A stretch of 36,534 bases of DNA, from NCBI GenBank assembly GCA_023299965.1, contig JALZVN010000087.1, forward strand, positions 1 to 36,534, in the 5' to 3' direction. Positions 9,059 to 16,500 of the stretch are shown here, piece by piece. The position numbers and the translations under genes are program-made. The notes under the pieces were generated by a model. The model did not search any database and was not told the DNA's origin. It saw only the letters and a program-made list of their open reading frames with translations. How positions within the stretch are numbered: the stretch's first letter is position 1; every line of letters starts with the position of its first letter. This DNA is from Saprospiraceae bacterium. GTDB lineage: Bacteria > Bacteroidota > Bacteroidia > Chitinophagales > Saprospiraceae.

Positions 9059-11203
9059 ATGATGTTAAAAAAACTATTACCAATTTTAGCGGTTTTGAGC
9101 TTGGTTGGTTGTACTCCTAAGGTGAGTGCTCCCTCTATATCAGGACCTACGATGCCTAATAAACCTGAAATGCCTGCGAAAGAGGACATGATGGACGAAG
9201 GCAAAGCCATGGTTGAAGATGCCATGAGTAAAATAAAACCTGGTATCGACCTAAAAAATATGAATCCAGCGGTCAGTCCTAAGACTGATTTTTATACCTA
9301 TGCCAATGGTGGATGGATGGAGTCTACAGAAATACCTGCTGATGAATCTAGATGGGGTGGATTTAGTGAACTTGGAGATAACAATAGCAAAATGGTGCTT
9401 GCTCTAGTGGACAAAGCACTCAAAATGAAGAATGTAGATCCGAAAAGCGACGAAGGAAAAGTGGTCAACTTTTTTAACACGGCGATGAATACGGATATGA
9501 GAAATGAAAAAGGTTTTTCTACCATTCAGATTTACTTGGATCGTATCGCAGAGATCAGAAATACAGACGACCTACTTGACTATTTCGTAAAAGCTGAACC
9601 CTATTTTGGAGGCTTATTTGGAGTATTTGTGGGTTCTGATCCCAAGAATAGTAATATGAATGCCTTGTACTTGGGAGGTGGAAATCTCGGTCTTCCTGGA
9701 AGAGATTTTTATATGAACACTGGTGAGGATGACCAGAAGAAAAGAGACCAATATGTAGCGTTTACTGCCAACCTACTGAAGATGTCTGGTATCGCTGAAG
9801 AAGCTGCGATGGCTCAGGCGGAGCGCATCTTGAAGTTGGAAACACGTATGGCTGAGTCTATGTTGCCAAAGGAAGAAATGAGAAACCCACTAAATAGGTA
9901 TAATCCTAAAAGTTTGGCAGAGCTAAATGAATTGGCGCCAAATATCAACTGGAAAAAATATCTTGACGGAATCGGTGCTAAAGGATATGAGCAAATCATA
10001 GTAAGTCAACCAAAATATATCCAAGAAGTAAATAAGATCTGGGAAACAGAAAGCCTAGGAACTATCAAGGAGTATCTAAGATGGGGCGTAATCAATGATG
10101 CAGCTGGATTCTTGACAGATGCCGCTAACGAGGAAAATTTTGATTTTTATGGTAGAACGCTGCGTGGTCAACAGGAGCAAAAGCCATTGAATGAAAGAGT
10201 ACTCAGAACTACAAGTGGTGTACTTGGTGAGGCATTAGGTAAGTTATACGTGAAAGAATATTTTCCACCAGAGGCTAAGGCTACTGCCCTTCAAATGGTA
10301 GAAGACTTACGTACTGCTTATGCAAGCCGTATCAACAATCTACCTTGGATGTCTGATGAAACTAAGGTAAAGGCAATTGAGAAGCTGAATACATTTAGAA
10401 TCAAAATTGGATACCCTGATAAGTGGAAAGACTATAGCTCACTAAAGGTAGATACTTATGAAGATGGTGGTTCATTCTATAGAAATATGTTGAATGCCAG
10501 AAAATGGAGATTTGATCAAAATATCGTAAAAATCGGTAATGAAGTAGATAAGGATGAATGGTTTATGTCTCCGCAAACGGTGAATGCATACTATAATCCT
10601 CCATACAATGAAATCGTATTTCCAGCGGCTATTTTACAAGCTCCTTTCTTTGATTTTAAAGCGGATCCAGCATCAAACTATGGTGGTATCGGTGGCGTTA
10701 TAGGACACGAATTTTCTCATGGATTTGATGATCAAGGTGCAAAGTATGATGCTGAAGGAAACTTGAATAACTGGTGGACAGACGAGGATCTTGCACAATT
10801 TGAAGAGCGTGGAAATGCACTAATAGAGCAGTACAATAGTTATGAGCCTCTACCTGGAGTATTTGTAAACGGTAAGTTTACATTAGGAGAGAACATAGGT
10901 GATCTTGGTGGTATCAATGCTGCGTATGATGCACTACAAATCTATGAAGCAAGGGAAGGTGAAACAGGTAAAATCGATGGTCTAAATCAGGATGAGAGAT
11001 TCTTTATCAACTGGGCTACTATTTGGAGAACTAAGATGCGTGATGAAGCTATGAAAAATAGAATCAAAACGGATCCTCACTCTCCAGGACAATATAGAGC
11101 TGTAGGACCAATCATCAATATGGAGGCGTTCTATAAGACTTTTGATATCAAGCCTGGTGATCCTATGTATATTGCCCCTGAAAACAGAGTGAATATCTGG
11201 TAA
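9059..11203 (+). CDS. M13 family zinc metallopeptidase (neprilysin/PepO-like), lipoprotein
   Basis: 714 residues from the chosen ATG. The frame is open further upstream to 8942, but only a start at 9059 or 9062 puts the signal peptide and lipobox (ILAVLSLVGC) at the N-terminus. The N-terminal peptidase_M13 domain starts at NPAVSPKTDFYTYANGGW. The catalytic zinc motif HEFSH is at residues 550-554. The third zinc ligand is E611 in GENIGDLGG, where many relatives have ENxAD. The substrate-binding NAYYNP motif lies before it. The C-terminus (ENRVNIW) resembles the family's terminal CxxW but lacks the Cys. The protein is predicted to sit in an outer or inner membrane leaflet as a lipoprotein facing the periplasm and to cleave peptides. 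Single gene, closed by the terminator at 11248-11283. Confidence 0.93.
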   Translation: MMLKKLLPILAVLSLVGCTPKVSAPSISGPTMPNKPEMPAKEDMMDEGKAMVEDAMSKIKPGIDLKNMNPAVSPKTDFYTYANGGWMESTEIPADESRWGGFSELGDNNSKMVLALVDKALKMKNVDPKSDEGKVVNFFNTAMNTDMRNEKGFSTIQIYLDRIAEIRNTDDLLDYFVKAEPYFGGLFGVFVGSDPKNSNMNALYLGGGNLGLPGRDFYMNTGEDDQKKRDQYVAFTANLLKMSGIAEEAAMAQAERILKLETRMAESMLPKEEMRNPLNRYNPKSLAELNELAPNINWKKYLDGIGAKGYEQIIVSQPKYIQEVNKIWETESLGTIKEYLRWGVINDAAGFLTDAANEENFDFYGRTLRGQQEQKPLNERVLRTTSGVLGEALGKLYVKEYFPPEAKATALQMVEDLRTAYASRINNLPWMSDETKVKAIEKLNTFRIKIGYPDKWKDYSSLKVDTYEDGGSFYRNMLNARKWRFDQNIVKIGNEVDKDEWFMSPQTVNAYYNPPYNEIVFPAAILQAPFFDFKADPASNYGGIGGVIGHEFSHGFDDQGAKYDAEGNLNNWWTDEDLAQFEERGNALIEQYNSYEPLPGVFVNGKFTLGENIGDLGGINAAYDALQIYEAREGETGKIDGLNQDERFFINWATIWRTKMRDEAMKNRIKTDPHSPGQYRAVGPIINMEAFYKTFDIKPGDPMYIAPENRVNIW

Positions 11204-11247
11204 AAATATTTCTTTTGTTTTCGATATTTTATACTATTTATAATATC

Positions 11248-11283
11248 AAAAAGCGCAACTCATAACATTGAGTTGCGCTTTTT
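11248..11283. terminator. Bidirectional terminator between convergent genes
   Basis: AAAAAGCGCAACTCA (11248-11262) and TGAGTTGCGCTTTTT (11269-11283) form a perfect 15-bp stem with a 6-nt loop. It has A-rich and T-rich ends on both sides and lies between the convergent M13 peptidase and SRAP genes, so it can end transcripts from both. Confidence 0.9.
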
Positions 11284-11964
11284 TTATGCCTCTATTACTT
11301 GGATTAATGAAGGAGAATTGTTGCGTACATTCCCAACTTCTTTGCCTACTTCATGATACTGGATCTCTTCTGGATTTAATGGTCTAATGCTATCTAATGC
11401 ATCTTGGGGGGATATGCTTAAGTCCAACCATGAATCTTCCTCTCCTGGTATTATAAGTGCAGGCATTCGATCATGGATATGCGCTATTTTCTCTATAGGT
11501 TTTTGAGTAATAAGCGTAAAGCTTTGTATGATCTGTCCAGAAGGAGACTTCCATTTTTCCCATAGACCTGCGATAAGAAACAGCTCAAAATTGGGCAGTC
11601 CAATCCTGAATGGAGTCTTGGTACCATCTCTATGTCTCTTCCACTCATAGAATCCATCAAACGGTACTACGCAGCGTTGGTTGACTGCTGCTTTCTTAAA
11701 GCTATTTTTTTCTAGAATGGTCTCTTTACGCGCGTTAAGCATCCGATATCCTACCTTCACATCCTTTGCCCAAGGTGGAATCAAACCCCATCGCATACAG
11801 TCAAAATGATCCGAATCCGCCTTAATGACAGGCATATTATGCGATGGTGCCACATTGTAGTTGGGTAATGGATTGTATCTTTCTAGATCTTCAGAGTAGA
11901 AGCCTTTACCAAATTTAAGCTCCAGCTGTTTTTCATTGACGGTAAGAGAACTTCGTCCGCACAT
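11284..11964 (-). CDS. SOS response-associated peptidase (SRAP/HMCES/YedK family)
   Basis: 226 residues, the usual family length. After removal of Met1 the invariant catalytic Cys2 (MCGRSS) becomes the N-terminus. It forms a thiazolidine crosslink with abasic sites in single-stranded DNA, which protects the lesion. The other active-site residues are visible: N77 (MLNARKE), E107 (GFYEWK) and H164 (IHDRMPALI). The conserved PPWAKD and RCVVPFDGFYEW blocks are also present. The protein is cytosolic and acts in DNA-damage tolerance. It stands alone, converging on the M13 gene, and I see no obvious SOS box. Confidence 0.93.
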   Translation of the reverse strand: MCGRSSLTVNEKQLELKFGKGFYSEDLERYNPLPNYNVAPSHNMPVIKADSDHFDCMRWGLIPPWAKDVKVGYRMLNARKETILEKNSFKKAAVNQRCVVPFDGFYEWKRHRDGTKTPFRIGLPNFELFLIAGLWEKWKSPSGQIIQSFTLITQKPIEKIAHIHDRMPALIIPGEEDSWLDLSISPQDALDSIRPLNPEEIQYHEVGKEVGNVRNNSPSLIQVIEA

Positions 11965-12165
11965 AATAAGATTATTAAGCCCTAAAAGTACTAATTACAA
12001 ATTAGACCTTGGTATAACACGAAATCAAAACAAATCCTATAGCCATGGCTGTGAATAGCATTTTTTGGTCAAAATCCTTGTCACAATATGTTAGAAACAT
12101 TTTCAAAATCAGGCTTCTTGGCACGAATTTGCCATTATACATATTACATTAATTCCTGATTTAAA

Positions 12166-12384
12166 ATGACTGAAAAAGAACTCATATCAACATTGGAAAG
12201 CATGAATACGGTAACCTATCAGTTGGAAAGACACTATGAGTTTTTACTGCTATGTAAATCAGATGATAAGGAGGCGATGGTCAACCTATACAATACACGC
12301 CATAAACTCAATGCTATCCTTAAGAATCTATATGAGGCTGAAAAACAGCTCATAGAATACTCTTTTGAACTAAATGTAGAATAG
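12166..12384 (+). CDS. Small protein of unknown function, 72 aa
   Basis: The ATG start is preceded by AT-rich sequence without a Shine-Dalgarno, as is normal in Bacteroidota. The product is mostly helical by eye, with many Leu and Glu residues (MTEKELISTLESM..., ending EKQLIEYSFELNVE). There is no signal peptide, membrane segment or recognisable motif. A small cytosolic helical or coiled-coil protein is likely. It is followed 61 bp later by the FKBP lipoprotein gene on the same strand. I do not recognise a family. Confidence 0.6.
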   Translation: MTEKELISTLESMNTVTYQLERHYEFLLLCKSDDKEAMVNLYNTRHKLNAILKNLYEAEKQLIEYSFELNVE

Positions 12385-12445
12385 AATACAATTACTTCCT
12401 AGAATAAATCCCTTACACTAGCTATATTTGTGCAAAACGCAATTT

Positions 12446-12901
12446 ATGGCTAAGTATATCATCCCTTTTAGTTTTCTGTTAGTCTTAGGTCTTTTCTCTT
12501 GTGATAAAGGAGAAAGAATTCTTAATAACGATATTGAAGAGATAGAAGAATACCTGGAAGATAATAACCTAACTGCTGAGCGCACTGCAAACGATTTGTT
12601 TTATGTAGTCCAAGAAGAAGGTAATGGTGAGTTTCCAACTTTATCAAATGAGGTAACTGTCGACTACCATGGATACTTTCCAAATGGTAACGTTTTTGAT
12701 TCTTCTGTAGTTAGAGGAGTTCCAGCCACTTTTCCACTTTCACAAGTGATTCGAGGCTGGCAAGAAGGAATTCCGTTTTTCTCCAAGGGTGGCAAAGGAA
12801 TATTACTAATCCCCAGCCATTTGGCTTATGGAGAAGCAGGTACTCAAGGAATCCCAGGTAATCAAGTAATTATTTTTGATGTCAACCTATTGGATTTTTA
12901 A
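12446..12901 (+). CDS. FKBP-type peptidyl-prolyl cis-trans isomerase, lipoprotein
   Basis: 151 residues from the ATG at 12446; an upstream in-frame TTG at 12428 would push the signal peptide inward and is unlikely. The lipoprotein signal is MAKYIIPFSFLLVLGLFSC, with lipidation at the Cys. The FKBP domain covers about residues 55-151, with VDYHGYFPNGNVFDSS, the VIRGWQEGIPFF block and IPSHLAYGEAG, all typical of FKBP (FklB/FkpA-like). The role is folding of exported proteins at peptide-prolyl bonds in the periplasm or at the membrane surface. A TATATTTG box at 12423-12430 resembles a -7 element but sits very close to the start. Confidence 0.92.
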   Translation: MAKYIIPFSFLLVLGLFSCDKGERILNNDIEEIEEYLEDNNLTAERTANDLFYVVQEEGNGEFPTLSNEVTVDYHGYFPNGNVFDSSVVRGVPATFPLSQVIRGWQEGIPFFSKGGKGILLIPSHLAYGEAGTQGIPGNQVIIFDVNLLDF

Positions 12902-13562
12902 TCCTCAACCTAAAATATATTTCCTCTTAGCACCTTCATTTTGAATTTGCATGTTGATGGTCTATCTGACCACGATTGAGTAGTATATCTTAACTGACTA
13001 TCCGTTTGTTGAATACCGAAATAAATTGTCGGAATTTTCAGAATAGGATATGAATGCTTAGTTTTTGCATAGCTTTTCAGCACTAAGATTGATCTTATTA
13101 ATATTTTAGATCGGTATACAATATGCGAATAGTCAATATATCATTACTGTTTACGCGTTCATCATGAACGACGAGATCTGATGCTACAATCGTTTTTGGG
13201 AACATTGTATCTCGATTCTTCTCTCCTTTATTTTAATGAATATGGGAGGTACTAAATATTCAGATTTACAATAGAAGAAACTTCATCGTATTCACTTTTT
13301 CTACCATTTTTATCAAATCTTACAATAAGAGCGAGCTGTTTTCAACTCGGTATTAAGGTCTGCATTAGTGAGTAGTCCTTCCATTTAAAAATGTAAGTAT
13401 AATTCTATTTTAAGGCATGCTTTATTTTAAGCTTCGGCATAAATAAAAAACCATCTCACTGATTATCATCTGTTTATGTTTTCCAATTTCATTTTCAATC
13501 TTGACTAAACAAGAAAAATAGGCCTTAATTTTCCCAACTGTTTTATATAATAATCGTATTAT
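12902..13562. other. AT-rich intergenic stretch with no recognised gene
   Basis: About 660 bp between the FKBP gene and the promoter of the guanylyltransferase gene. Stops are frequent in all frames. The only ORF crossing it (13422-13676 minus) overlaps the start of the real gene on the other strand and has no supporting features. I see no RNA gene or repeat element here. Confidence 0.6.
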
Positions 13563-13570
13563 TAACTTTG
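13563..13570 (+). promoter_or_regulatory. Likely -7 box (TAACTTTG) of the guanylyltransferase gene
   Basis: TAACTTTG is a full match to the Bacteroidota TAnnTTTG box and ends 19 bp before the ATG. A partial -33 (TTTT at 13541-13544) lies 18 bp upstream. This implies a very short leader. Confidence 0.4.
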
Positions 13571-13589
13571 AGTCATCAAACAATAAAAG

Positions 13590-14669
13590 ATGAATAAGAA
13601 TAACTACGTGGCTATCATGGCCGGAGGAATAGGAAGTAGATTTTGGCCTGCTAGTAGAGTAAATAGACCTAAGCAATTTTTAGATATTATGGGTACCGGA
13701 AAGTCCCTAATTCAACAAACTTGTGATCGGTTTCTTAACCTATGCCCTAAGGAAAATATATTCATCGTTACCAATAGCATCTACAAGGATCTTGTAAAAG
13801 AGCATTTGCCATTTATCACGGACAATCAAATACTCTGTGAGCCATCTAGAAATAATACTGCACCTTGTGTTGCCTATACTGCTTTGAAATTGGCTGCATT
13901 GAATCCGGATGCGAACCTGGTCGTAGCCCCTTCAGATCACATTATTCTCAAGGAGGGAGCGTTTATAGAGGCTCTAAAGCAAGGATTGGATTACACGAGT
14001 AAGAATGATGCATTACTGACATTGGGCATTTCTCCTACTCGCCCTGATACTGGCTATGGCTACATTAAATTTTCAAATGATAACCAAGAGGGAGTACATA
14101 AAGTAGAGCGATTTACGGAAAAACCAGATTTTGATACTGCTAAAACCTTTGTCACTTCTGGTTCTTACCTCTGGAATGCGGGAATCTTCCTTTGGAAAGT
14201 TTCTAGCTTATTGAGTGCTTTTCAAAAAAATGCTCCAGAGATATACGATATACTGGCAGCTGGAAACGAGTACTACAACACCGATCAAGAGCAGGCATTC
14301 ATAGACAAAGCTTATCCTACGACACCGAGTATCTCTATAGATTACGCCATTATGGAAAAGGCCGATAATGTATATACCATTCCTTCAGAGTTTGGCTGGT
14401 CGGATTTGGGTACCTGGGCTTCTTTGCATGCGGAATCTGATAAGGATGATCATGGCAATAGCAGTAATTCTGAAAATGCACTATTTTTTGATAGTAAGGA
14501 TAATATGATCCGACTACCAAATAATAAGCTAGCTGTTATCAATGGTTTGGAGGACTACATCATAGTAGATGAAGATGACGTATTGCTAATCTTTCCAAAG
14601 GCAAAGGAGCAAGAAATAAAGCAGATCACAGGACTCATCAAGGAAAAGAAGGGAGAGAAATTTGTTTAA
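13590..14669 (+). CDS. manC: Mannose-1-phosphate guanylyltransferase
   Basis: 359 residues. It makes GDP-mannose from mannose-1-phosphate and GTP for polysaccharide and glycoprotein synthesis. The N-terminal nucleotidyltransferase signature is at residues 10-30 (AGGIGSRFWPASR ... RPKQF). The family blocks APSDHIIL, GYGYIKF, FTEKPD and LWNAGIFLWK follow, then FGWSDLGTW near the C-terminus. There is no fused phosphomannose isomerase domain, unlike the bifunctional ManC/AlgA type of about 470 residues, so the isomerase must be encoded elsewhere. The enzyme is cytosolic. It stands alone with its own promoter; a Wzz-type gene lies far downstream at 35.4 kb. Confidence 0.93.
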   Translation: MNKNNYVAIMAGGIGSRFWPASRVNRPKQFLDIMGTGKSLIQQTCDRFLNLCPKENIFIVTNSIYKDLVKEHLPFITDNQILCEPSRNNTAPCVAYTALKLAALNPDANLVVAPSDHIILKEGAFIEALKQGLDYTSKNDALLTLGISPTRPDTGYGYIKFSNDNQEGVHKVERFTEKPDFDTAKTFVTSGSYLWNAGIFLWKVSSLLSAFQKNAPEIYDILAAGNEYYNTDQEQAFIDKAYPTTPSISIDYAIMEKADNVYTIPSEFGWSDLGTWASLHAESDKDDHGNSSNSENALFFDSKDNMIRLPNNKLAVINGLEDYIIVDEDDVLLIFPKAKEQEIKQITGLIKEKKGEKFV

Positions 14670-14987
14670 TGCTAGACAGATTTTTCTAGAAAATTCTCAT
14701 AGTTGATCTTAAGCTTTTAGAACTAATACCATTTGAAGTTTAAAGGACATTTATACACCAGAAATAAGAACAACAAATATAGGGCTATCAATACTTGAAG
14801 ATGGCTATATATGTAAACTAGCAGGCTCATACTCCATGTTTTAGAGGCGGTAGACAAACAGTTTTAGAACTCTATTTTCTAAAACCTGCTATTCCGATCT
14901 TTTTAGATTTTAAGATTTTGATTAGAATTAAGCTAAATCTTTAAGTTTTAGTATTTTGTGTGCATATTATTAAACACGAAAAGGAAT
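14670..14987. other. Intergenic stretch, 318 bp, with a weak hairpin
   Basis: It holds GTTTTAGAA (14861-14869) / TTCTAAAAC (14877-14885), a 9-bp stem without a T tract, so I do not call it a terminator. A short motif, ATACCATTTGAAGTTTAAA (14726-14744), recurs with one difference at 6385-6403. Nothing else is recognised. Confidence 0.5.
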
Positions 14988-15344
14988 ATGGAGGATCAGA
15001 CAAACTCACATCACAAAGCCCCGCATCCAAAATGGAATGATAAAGAATTTTGTGCTTTTCTTTTATTATATTCAGCAATGGCAGATAATGTCATTACTTC
15101 GGAAGAAAGAGACATGGTGCTTGAAACAGTCGATGCTGAAGTATATGATCAATTGTTGGACGAACTTAATGCAAACACAGAAGCAGAGAATAAGGCCATC
15201 TTGATGAGCTATAAAGGTCTTTACTTCCCTACCCTTGCACGCAAAAAAGAATTATTGTATTTGGTAAAGAAAGAGTTCTACGCTGACCATGATTTTAGCG
15301 CGGTTGAAATAGAATTGTATAATACTTTGAAAGGTATGATGTAG
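14988..15344 (+). CDS. TerB-like small protein, 118 aa
   Basis: The start is set at the ATG at 14988, preceded by an A/G-rich AAAAGGAAT. A GTG at 14958 would add ten residues with no support. The product is all-helical by eye. An acidic stretch, SAMADNVITSEERDMV (about residues 26-41), resembles the TerB/DjlA-like domain pattern in which 'AD G .I...E...' follows the first helix. It has no signal peptide or membrane segment. TerB-like proteins are linked to stress and tellurite-resistance modules, but no ter genes are nearby, so function is open. It converges with the DUF4249 gene 12 bp away. Confidence 0.65.
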   Translation: MEDQTNSHHKAPHPKWNDKEFCAFLLLYSAMADNVITSEERDMVLETVDAEVYDQLLDELNANTEAENKAILMSYKGLYFPTLARKKELLYLVKKEFYADHDFSAVEIELYNTLKGMM

Positions 15345-15356
15345 TAAATCAAGAGG

Positions 15357-16379
15357 TTATTTTCTAAAAGGAACTTCTTGATCGAAGACAGAGAAACCCG
15401 CAAATATTCCAAAGCCACCTTCTATATTGTTGGATATATTATTCGACTGGACAAACAATGGATTACTTCCAGCTTGTGACAGTCTGTATCCCTCAACGAA
15501 GTAATTGTGATACTCTTTTGATACAGATCGCAATTCATACCTAATTGCGCTTGGATAATGATCATCAGCAATAGCAAACTCTATATCAAAATTTAGCTTT
15601 TGAGAATCCCCTTCAAAATTCTTATTAGTGAAATGAGCTCCAAAAAATACAGGCGAATTAACCGCATTTACTATGGTAGCGTCTGTGCCTATTTCCTCAG
15701 CTAAGTTTTCATCATTAATATTGATTTGGGCATGTGGTCTTCGACCATCGGGAGAATCAGTTACTAGCCATACTCTCAGATGAAATTGCTTCTCTATATC
15801 AATTGTGTTATCCAACTCAAATGAAGTTTCAGAAAAATACCTTGTGGTTCCCTCTAATTGACCATCTTTTGATTTCTTGAAGTCGTTGACTTCTAGATTT
15901 TCAATTTCCGTTATGTTAGGTACATGGCTTTCCGCCGTTACTGTTGGATAATCCGGATGCTCAACAGTTAATGTGTAAGTATAGCCATCAGCAGGTACTG
16001 TATTATCTGTACGATAGATTATTCGGTCCGAGTTATTAATCGCATAAGAAATAGCTTCTTCAGTGATAGCTTCACTAACCGTGGCACCCCCTGGGTCTAC
16101 TTCTTTGTCCTGCTTGTCTTCTCCATCCATTGGTCGCGAAGTAACAGATACTCGAGCGTCGTTTATATAATTTGAAGCGGAATATTCAAGAATAGATTGG
16201 GTCGCCGTCACCTCAATATTGATATTGTGATTATCAGTAAAAAAATCGTTAGGGGAAAAAAGGCTAAAAATCGCTAAATCTTGCTGCTCATCACCAAAAT
16301 CCAAGATTACTTCTTTCTCACAAGAAAAGAAGGCGCCAGAAATACCAAGCAAAAAGAAAAATTTATACAGCCTATTCAT
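15357..16379 (-). CDS. DUF4249 family lipoprotein
   Basis: 340 residues. The signal peptide and lipobox are MNRLYKFFFLLGISGAFFSC, with lipidation at the Cys. The opening CEKEVILDFGDEQQDLAIFSLFSPND, with Ig-like strands and a proline-rich YTLTVEHPDYPTVTAESHVP segment, matches the DUF4249 family. These proteins are usually encoded just after an STN-domain TonB-dependent receptor, as here (121-bp gap). It probably acts on the cell surface as an accessory to the receptor, perhaps in ligand capture. It is the last gene of the sigma-FecR-receptor cluster. Confidence 0.85.
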   Translation of the reverse strand: MNRLYKFFFLLGISGAFFSCEKEVILDFGDEQQDLAIFSLFSPNDFFTDNHNINIEVTATQSILEYSASNYINDARVSVTSRPMDGEDKQDKEVDPGGATVSEAITEEAISYAINNSDRIIYRTDNTVPADGYTYTLTVEHPDYPTVTAESHVPNITEIENLEVNDFKKSKDGQLEGTTRYFSETSFELDNTIDIEKQFHLRVWLVTDSPDGRRPHAQININDENLAEEIGTDATIVNAVNSPVFFGAHFTNKNFEGDSQKLNFDIEFAIADDHYPSAIRYELRSVSKEYHNYFVEGYRLSQAGSNPLFVQSNNISNNIEGGFGIFAGFSVFDQEVPFRK

Positions 16380-16500
16380 TGATTTGGATTCTTATAGGGC
16401 AATAACCAAAGATATCGAAAAATATAGATAAAAGCTATTAATGTAAGCTATTTACCAGAATAAACCCTAAAACTATTTGCTTGAATAGAGATATGCCTAA

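Noticed and set aside
14861..14885. 9-bp hairpin downstream of manC as a terminator
   Set aside because: No T tract follows, and it lies almost 200 bp past the stop codon.
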